Part shown: piece after piece, positions 7,004 through 10,846 of the stretch | Numbering within the stretch: position 1 is the first letter of the stretch | How the letters are laid out: each line of letters starts with the position of its first letter | NCBI GenBank assembly: GCA_903872785.1 | Contig: CAIQLZ010000050.1 | Coordinates: 1-10,846, forward strand | Direction of reading: 5' to 3' | Source of the DNA: Candidatus Levyibacteriota bacterium | GTDB taxonomy: Bacteria; Patescibacteriota; Microgenomatia; Levybacterales; UBA12049 | Length of the DNA: 10,846 bases | Program-made: the position numbers and the translations under genes | The notes under the pieces: generated by a model | Told to the model about the DNA's origin: nothing | Seen by the model: the letters and a program-made list of their open reading frames with translations, nothing else | Databases searched by the model: none

Positions 7004-8644
7004 ATGAAGAAATGGGAGATTTTAAATAATGGGCGGGTAAAAGAAGTAATAAAAACACTTCTGGAAAATAGGGGAATAAAAACCAAGAAAGAAATTGAGG
7101 AGTTTTTAAATCCAAAACTTGGGGAAGTTACCATTGAAAGCGTTGGAATTGATGAAAAGCAATTAAAAAAAGCTATTGCAAGAATAAAACTGGCAATAAA
7201 AAACAAAGAGGGAATTGTTATTTTTGGAGATTACGATGTTGATGGGATAGCGGGGACGGCAATTCTTTGGGAAACGCTTAATTTCCTGGGTGCAAAAGTT
7301 ATGCCATATATTCCCCATAGAATAGATGAGGGTTATGGGCTGTCGATTAAGGGAATTGAAAATATTAAAAATCAATATAAGGATTTAAAACTGATTATAA
7401 CAGTAGATAACGGAATTGTCGCAAATACCGCAGTGGATTTTGCAAGCGCAGTGGGAATAGATGTGCTTATTACCGATCACCATGTAAAGCCCAAAAAACT
7501 ACCCGGTGCTTTGGCAATTGTTCATACGACAAAGCTGTGCGGGGCAGGAGTTGCCTGGATGTTAACTCAAGAGCTCAGGAAGAACAAAACCCATCTTGAA
7601 TTAGTGGCTTTGGCAACAGTTGCAGATTTAGTTCCTCTGAAAGGGGCGAATAGAACTCTTCTTAAATTTGGCTTGGAAGAGCTTCAAAAAACAAAAAGAA
7701 TTGGACTTTTGGAATTATTAAAAGAAGCAGGATTAGTAAGGGAATCTCTTGGAGTTTATGAAATAGGACACATAATTGCTCCCAGGCTTAATGCGATGGG
7801 AAGACTTGAATATGCAATGGATAGTCTGCGTCTAATTTGTACAACAAATCCGAAAAGAGCAGGAGACCTTGCTCGATTACTGGGAAATACCAATAAAGAA
7901 AGACAGGATATAACTTTGCAGACAGTATTACATGCCGTTAAAAGGGTTAAAAACCAAAAATCAAAATTAAAAAACTTATTATTTATAGTCCACGAAAGTT
8001 ATGAGCAGGGCGTAATCGGATTAGTTGCGGGAAAGCTGGTCGAAGAATTTTATAGGCCTGCAATCGTCATCTCTAAAGGGGAAAAATTCAGTAAAGCGTC
8101 AGCAAGATCAATAAAGGGATTCAACATGATTGAATTTATAAGAAGTGCTCAGGAGTTTTTGCTGGATGCGGGAGGTCATCCAATGGCTGCCGGTTTTACT
8201 GTTGAGACGGCAAAGCTTCCGTTGCTGCAAAAGGTCCTGGAGAAGAAAGCGGAATTATTACTAAATAAGGATTTACTTACCCGCAGTCTTAAGATTGATT
8301 GTGAGTTGCCCTTGTATTCTGTTGATGTGAAATTATATAAATCTTTACAGGAGTTAAGTCCATTCGGAATGGGAAACCCTGAGCCGGTCTTTATATGCAG
8401 GGGGGTTGTAGTTAAAGATGTAAGGCTGGTGGGGAGTGAAGGTAAGCATTTAAAATTAACGGTTGGTAGTCAAAAAACAGGAGTTATACTTGAGGGAATT
8501 GGATTCGGATTGGGGGAAAAAAAACCGATCAATATCGCAGATAAAATAGATATTGTCTTTATTCTCGATGAGAATGAGTGGAATGGAGAAAAAAGATTGC
8601 AGCTAAAAATTAAAGATATTAAAATTTCCCTGAAAAATACTTAA
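7004..8644 (+). CDS. recJ: Single-stranded-DNA-specific exonuclease RecJ
   Basis: RecJ degrades single-stranded DNA 5' to 3' in recombination and mismatch or base-excision repair, using manganese or magnesium held by its DHH domain. The 546 residues show motif I G-D76-Y-D78-V-D80-G, motif II V-D135-N-G, motif III D158-H-H160, motif IV A-T-V-A-D208-L-V-P-L, and I-A-P-R-L-N-A-M-G-R-L (258-268). The DHHA1 domain (about 330-400) has Q-G-V-I-G-L-V-A-G-K-L, S-A-R-S-I-K-G-F and G-G-H-P-M-A-A-G (390-397). The C-terminal OB-fold (about 430-546) includes L-S-P-F-G-M-G-N-P-E-P-V-F. All metal ligands appear present. The link before DHHA1 (about 315-324, K/N/Q/S) is built from AT-rich repeats. The start at 7004 has no Shine-Dalgarno. 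The stop lies 2 bp from that of the convergent small gene. Confidence 0.96.
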   Translation: MKKWEILNNGRVKEVIKTLLENRGIKTKKEIEEFLNPKLGEVTIESVGIDEKQLKKAIARIKLAIKNKEGIVIFGDYDVDGIAGTAILWETLNFLGAKVMPYIPHRIDEGYGLSIKGIENIKNQYKDLKLIITVDNGIVANTAVDFASAVGIDVLITDHHVKPKKLPGALAIVHTTKLCGAGVAWMLTQELRKNKTHLELVALATVADLVPLKGANRTLLKFGLEELQKTKRIGLLELLKEAGLVRESLGVYEIGHIIAPRLNAMGRLEYAMDSLRLICTTNPKRAGDLARLLGNTNKERQDITLQTVLHAVKRVKNQKSKLKNLLFIVHESYEQGVIGLVAGKLVEEFYRPAIVISKGEKFSKASARSIKGFNMIEFIRSAQEFLLDAGGHPMAAGFTVETAKLPLLQKVLEKKAELLLNKDLLTRSLKIDCELPLYSVDVKLYKSLQELSPFGMGNPEPVFICRGVVVKDVRLVGSEGKHLKLTVGSQKTGVILEGIGFGLGEKKPINIADKIDIVFILDENEWNGEKRLQLKIKDIKISLKNT

Positions 8645-8646
8645 AC

Positions 8647-8856
8647 TTACTTGCCTTTTCTTGCCGGAGTATTGTTTGAGGCCGGTGTAGGTCCGTAAAT
8701 ACGCGCGGGAACATATGGCTCAGTCGCTTTTCCTCCCTGAGTCGGTATGTTCTGAATATGTTCCTTATTTACAACTTCCCCTTTTCCCAGAGGTCTATAA
8801 GCTCCAAATTCAAAAGGTTCACCTCTTACAATATCTTCTCTCATTGTATCCTTCAT
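8647..8856 (-). CDS. Small Pro/Gly-rich hypothetical protein
   Basis: I do not recognise this 69-residue protein. It has no transmembrane segment, no signal peptide and no cysteine. Eight prolines and eight glycines are spread through it, the N-terminal third is acidic-mixed (E/D/R), and it ends in a short basic tail (A-R-K-G-K). It is probably extended or disordered, and could bind a partner or RNA, but nothing shows this directly. It is supported as a gene by a strong promoter upstream (perfect TATAAT, TTGTCA at 16 bp). A second ATG at 8844 has AAGGA 4 nt before it, so the product may be 65 residues, starting at the fifth codon. It is convergent with recJ (2-bp gap between stops) and divergent from aspS. 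Confidence 0.65.
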   Translation of the reverse strand: MKDTMREDIVRGEPFEFGAYRPLGKGEVVNKEHIQNIPTQGGKATEPYVPARIYGPTPASNNTPARKGK

Positions 8857-8883
8857 AATTTATAAATTATAAGTTATAGAACT

Positions 8884-8911
8884 ATTATACCGCTTGACAG
8901 CAACCTGACAA
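8884..8911 (-). promoter_or_regulatory. Promoter of the small hypothetical gene
   Basis: On the minus strand TTGTCA (8911-8906; 5 of 6 to TTGACA) is followed after 16 bp by a perfect TATAAT (8889-8884). The predicted transcript begins near 8877, giving a leader of about 20-35 nt depending on which ATG is used. The -35 box is the left arm of the palindrome at 8906-8922. Confidence 0.6.
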
Positions 8912-8924
8912 GCTGCTTGTCAAG
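8893..8924. promoter_or_regulatory. Palindromic operator-like element with three CTTGWCA boxes
   Basis: A 17-bp palindrome at 8906-8922 has perfect 8-bp arms (TGACAAGC and GCTTGTCA) around one central base. A third related box, CTTGACAG at 8893-8900, stands next to it, giving three copies in alternating orientation: forward 8893, reverse 8905-8912, forward 8916. The arms double as the -35 boxes of both divergent promoters. No T-run follows on either strand, so it is not an intrinsic terminator. A protein binding here would block both promoters; none is identified. Confidence 0.5.
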
Positions 8925-8945
8925 ATTAAAGATCTAATATACAAT
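8917..8945 (+). promoter_or_regulatory. Promoter of aspS with a near-leaderless start
   Basis: TTGTCA (8917-8922) and TACAAT (8940-8945), each 5 of 6 to consensus, are separated by the ideal 17 bp. The aspS ATG begins 12 nt after the -10 box, so the leader would be about 6 nt. There is no Shine-Dalgarno. The -35 box is the right arm of the palindrome. Confidence 0.6.
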
Positions 8946-8957
8946 AATAAATGTAAA

Positions 8958-10328
8958 ATGTCAAAAGATAAGCCTGATATAATAGCAAAAATGCGCACAC
9001 TGATCTCAGAAACCGTTAATCATGTTGGTGAATTGGCCATAGTTGAGGGATGGGTTCATCTAAGGCGCGATCATGGTAAGCTCATTTTTCTAAGTCTTAG
9101 AGATAGATCGGGAATGCTTCAGATAGTCGTAAATGCCAATGTGTCCGAAGATGCTTATAAAGCCGTAAAGGATGTAAAACCGGAATTTGCAGTTAAAATA
9201 AAAGGAATTGTCAAAAAAAGACCTGATAATGCGGTTGATAAGAGTTCAATTGCCGGCAGCGTTGAACTTGAAGCTAAGGAGATTATTATCTTAGCAAAAG
9301 CAGAAACTTTACCTTTTGATATGGGAGGGAAGAACCTTAATCTTGAACTCCCAACTCTGTTAGATAATCGGGGATTGACTCTTCGTCATCCGAAAATAGC
9401 CAGTATTTTCAAAGTGCAAGAAACACTCATAGATTCTTTTAGGCAAGCTTGCAAAAAGAAAGGTTTTACCGAATATCAGTCTCCTGTAATTATTCCTCAG
9501 GGGGCAGAAGGGGGATCCGAAGTTTTTGAAATAAAATATTTTAATCACAAAGCATATTTAGCGCAAAGTCCGCAATTCTATAAACAAATTATGGTTGGGG
9601 TTTTCGAAAGAGTGTTTAGTGTAAATAAGACTTTAAGAGCAGAGCCGTCTGTAACAACGAGGCATTTGACAGAGGTTACCACACTTGATGTGGAGTTTGG
9701 TTTTATTGAAAGTTGGTTTGATGTAATCGATATGGCGGAATATGTAATTAAATTTATGATCGAAAGCATAAATGACCAAAATGCAGACATTCTTAAAACA
9801 CATAATGTAAGCATTCCGAAAATGGCGGCGAAAATTCCGCAACTAAAGTTAAGAGAAGCACAAGAAATTATCTTTAAAAGAACAGGAAGGGATAACCGGC
9901 AAGATCCTGATTTGCAGCCTGAAGATGAACGGGAAATCTGTAAATGGGCTTTGGAAAACAAAGGCTCAGACTTAGTATTCGTTACTCATTATCCTGTTTC
10001 AAAAAGACCATTTTACACTTTCGAAGATACTGAGGATCCCGGGTATACGTTAAGCTTTGATTTAATCGGTCAGGGAACAGAGTGGCTAACAGGGGGACAA
10101 AGAATAAATGATTATAATAAATTAGTTCAGAATGCCAAAAAAAGAGGAATAGATTTGGAAAAGAGTGAAATATATCTTCAGGCATTTAGATATGGTATGC
10201 CACCTGAGGGCGGATTTTCTTTTGGAAGTGAAAGAATCACAATGAATATTCTTGGACTCAAAAATGTCAGAGAGGCAAGTCTTTTCCCAAGAGACATGGA
10301 GCGAGTAGATGAAAGGTTTTCCCATTAA
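8958..10328 (+). CDS. aspS: Aspartyl-tRNA synthetase, archaeal type (probably Asp/Asn non-discriminating)
   Basis: This class II synthetase charges tRNA with aspartate. At 456 residues it matches the archaeal/eukaryotic form; the roughly 590-residue bacterial form has an extra GAD insertion that is absent here. An N-terminal anticodon-binding OB-fold (about 22-115) carries G-W-V-H-L-R-R-D. The catalytic core has E-G-G-S-E-V-F (184-190), A-Q-S-P-Q-F-Y-K-Q (202-210), motif 2 R227-A-E through R-H-L-T-E (235-239), and motif 3 G-F-S-F-G-S-E-R426. G-G-Q-R-I (379-383) favours AspRS over AsnRS. H34, in the G-W-V-H position, is the residue type reported for archaeal-type enzymes that also charge tRNA-Asn; that would require GatCAB, not seen here. 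Around 370-385, G-Q-G-T-E and Q-R-I-N replace the commoner R-G-L-E and Q-R-x-H. The next gene starts inside its last 20 bp. Confidence 0.9.
   Translation: MSKDKPDIIAKMRTLISETVNHVGELAIVEGWVHLRRDHGKLIFLSLRDRSGMLQIVVNANVSEDAYKAVKDVKPEFAVKIKGIVKKRPDNAVDKSSIAGSVELEAKEIIILAKAETLPFDMGGKNLNLELPTLLDNRGLTLRHPKIASIFKVQETLIDSFRQACKKKGFTEYQSPVIIPQGAEGGSEVFEIKYFNHKAYLAQSPQFYKQIMVGVFERVFSVNKTLRAEPSVTTRHLTEVTTLDVEFGFIESWFDVIDMAEYVIKFMIESINDQNADILKTHNVSIPKMAAKIPQLKLREAQEIIFKRTGRDNRQDPDLQPEDEREICKWALENKGSDLVFVTHYPVSKRPFYTFEDTEDPGYTLSFDLIGQGTEWLTGGQRINDYNKLVQNAKKRGIDLEKSEIYLQAFRYGMPPEGGFSFGSERITMNILGLKNVREASLFPRDMERVDERFSH
10298..10301 (+). promoter_or_regulatory. Shine-Dalgarno for the carboxypeptidase gene, inside aspS
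   Basis: GGAG lies 7 nt before the ATG at 10309, the ideal spacing. It decides the start of the next gene, which overlaps aspS by 20 bp, and is the clearest Shine-Dalgarno in the window. Confidence 0.65.
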
Positions 10329-10846
10329 TTTCTTCAAAAAGAAAAAAAGGCACATTTTGTATACGTTTATGTCATTGTGCCTTTTAATTTTATTAAGCGG
10401 CGCTTTTTTAGATTTAGCTTTGAGATATTACATCTTTGATAAAGAAATAAAAAAAATTCCTTTGACGATCTCTCAGGCCCAATATCCGGTTTTTAAATCT
10501 CCAATAAATTCTGATATTTCAGCAAAAGCAATTATAATAATGGACAAATATTCAGGAGTTGTGCTCTTTGCAAAAAATCCAAATCTATTATTCTCTATGG
10601 CCTCAACCACAAAAATTATGACAGCAATAGTCGGGTTGGATTATTACAAAATGAATGACATTTTAACAATTAAGACAGAAGGAGTAGAAGGAGTAAATGT
10701 GGGGTTTACGGTGGGAGAGAAATTGTTTTTTAAAGACATTTTGTATGCAATGCTTCTTCCTTCCGGAAATGATGCAGCTTTGGCTCTCGCCCAAAATTAT
10801 CCAGGCGGAGAAAGTGCTTTTATCAAAAAAATGAATGAAAAAGCTA
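10309..10846 (+). CDS. D-alanyl-D-alanine carboxypeptidase (peptidase S11), 3' partial
   Basis: This is a DacA/PBP5-like serine enzyme that trims the terminal D-Ala from peptidoglycan stem peptides outside the membrane. 179 residues are visible before the window ends. A basic N-terminus (F-K-K-K-K-R) leads into a hydrophobic helix (about 16-42) that acts as signal peptide or anchor. The catalytic S99-T-T-K102 sits in M-A-S-T-T-K-I-M-T-A, and S152-G-N154 in L-L-P-S-G-N-D-A-A; the K-T-G motif should lie beyond the edge. The ATG at 10309 is chosen because GGAG stands 7 nt before it and an in-frame TAG directly precedes it. A later ATG at 10369 would cut the helix short. Its early codons also form a terminator-like hairpin. 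Gene order suggests co-transcription with aspS. Confidence 0.9.
   Translation, partial: MKGFPINFFKKKKRHILYTFMSLCLLILLSGAFLDLALRYYIFDKEIKKIPLTISQAQYPVFKSPINSDISAKAIIIMDKYSGVVLFAKNPNLLFSMASTTKIMTAIVGLDYYKMNDILTIKTEGVEGVNVGFTVGEKLFFKDILYAMLLPSGNDAALALAQNYPGGESAFIKKMNEKA
10345..10385. terminator. Terminator-like hairpin inside the start of the carboxypeptidase gene
   Basis: Perfect 10-bp arms AAAAGGCACA (10345-10354) and TGTGCCTTTT (10376-10385) enclose a 21-nt loop. On the plus strand the stem runs into TTTTAATTTTATT; on the minus strand it runs into a longer T-rich tract, so it could end transcription from either side. It begins 17 bp after the aspS stop, where an aspS terminator would be expected, yet it lies within codons 13-26 of the next gene. 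Confidence 0.5.

Noticed and set aside
6973..7206. N-terminal 78-codon extension of the cca reading frame, rich in F/S/I
   Set aside because: It lies antisense to the well-supported start of recJ, shows no CCA-enzyme likeness, and the ATG at 6972 gives the family's normal N-terminus with a -10 box 8 nt upstream.
8894..8899. Perfect TTGACA as a -35 box for aspS
   Set aside because: No -10 box stands at 16-18 bp downstream on the plus strand; the TTGTCA at 8917 has TACAAT at 17 bp instead. It is kept as part of the operator-like cluster.
8906..8922. Palindrome as an intrinsic terminator of recJ or another gene
   Set aside because: Neither strand has a T-run after the stem, and the arms coincide with well-spaced -35 boxes.
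10122..10355. Minus-strand frame across the aspS end
   Set aside because: It overlaps conserved motif 3 of aspS and the start of the carboxypeptidase; it is best read as an antisense shadow.

Overview
The window looks like a dense, AT-rich bacterial chromosome segment, most likely from the Candidate Phyla Radiation (Patescibacteria), perhaps a Microgenomates-type lineage. This is inferred from four things seen together: very tight gene packing, short versions of housekeeping proteins, an archaeal-type aspartyl-tRNA synthetase without the bacterial insertion domain, and most operon-leading genes lacking a Shine-Dalgarno while carrying a -10 box only 8-15 nt before the start codon. TGA is used as a stop (two genes end with it), so this is not a lineage that reads TGA as glycine. 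Taxonomy cannot be fixed from the sequence alone.

Layout. (1) Positions 2-1147 (+): 3' part of a membrane-anchored DUF3048/YerB-like protein, cut by the left edge. (2) Positions 1170-3983 (+): a tight operon of a winged-HTH/nucleotidyltransferase-fold protein, secD and secF, with a 4-bp overlap and then a 1-bp gap. (3) Positions 3980-6972 (-): cca (tRNA CCA-adding enzyme), metK (SAM synthetase) and a GatB/YqeY-domain gene. The last one meets secF tail to tail with overlapping stop codons. The start usually assigned to the long open frame of cca would reach into recJ on the other strand; the real start is at 6972. (4) Positions 7004-8644 (+): recJ, divergent from cca across only 31 bp. (5) Positions 8647-8856 (-): an unrecognised 69-residue Pro/Gly-rich protein, convergent with recJ. 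(6) Positions 8857-8957: a 101-bp divergent promoter region whose two -35 boxes form the arms of one 17-bp palindrome. (7) Positions 8958-10328 (+): archaeal-type aspS. (8) Position 10309 to the right edge (+): start of a D,D-carboxypeptidase (peptidase S11), beginning inside aspS behind a good Shine-Dalgarno and carrying a terminator-like hairpin within its first codons.

Functionally the content is housekeeping: protein export (SecDF), tRNA maturation and charging (CCA enzyme, AspRS, possibly the YqeY-domain protein), methyl-donor supply (MetK), DNA repair (RecJ) and cell-wall trimming (carboxypeptidase). No mobile element, CRISPR array, tRNA or rRNA was seen, and no stretch over about 100 bp lacks a gene. 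I found no convincing new multi-gene system. The points most worth a second look are the palindromic double promoter, the recurring leaderless architecture, a heptanucleotide repeat translated inside cca, the intragenic terminator-like hairpin, and the altered nucleotidyltransferase motif in the gene coupled to secDF.
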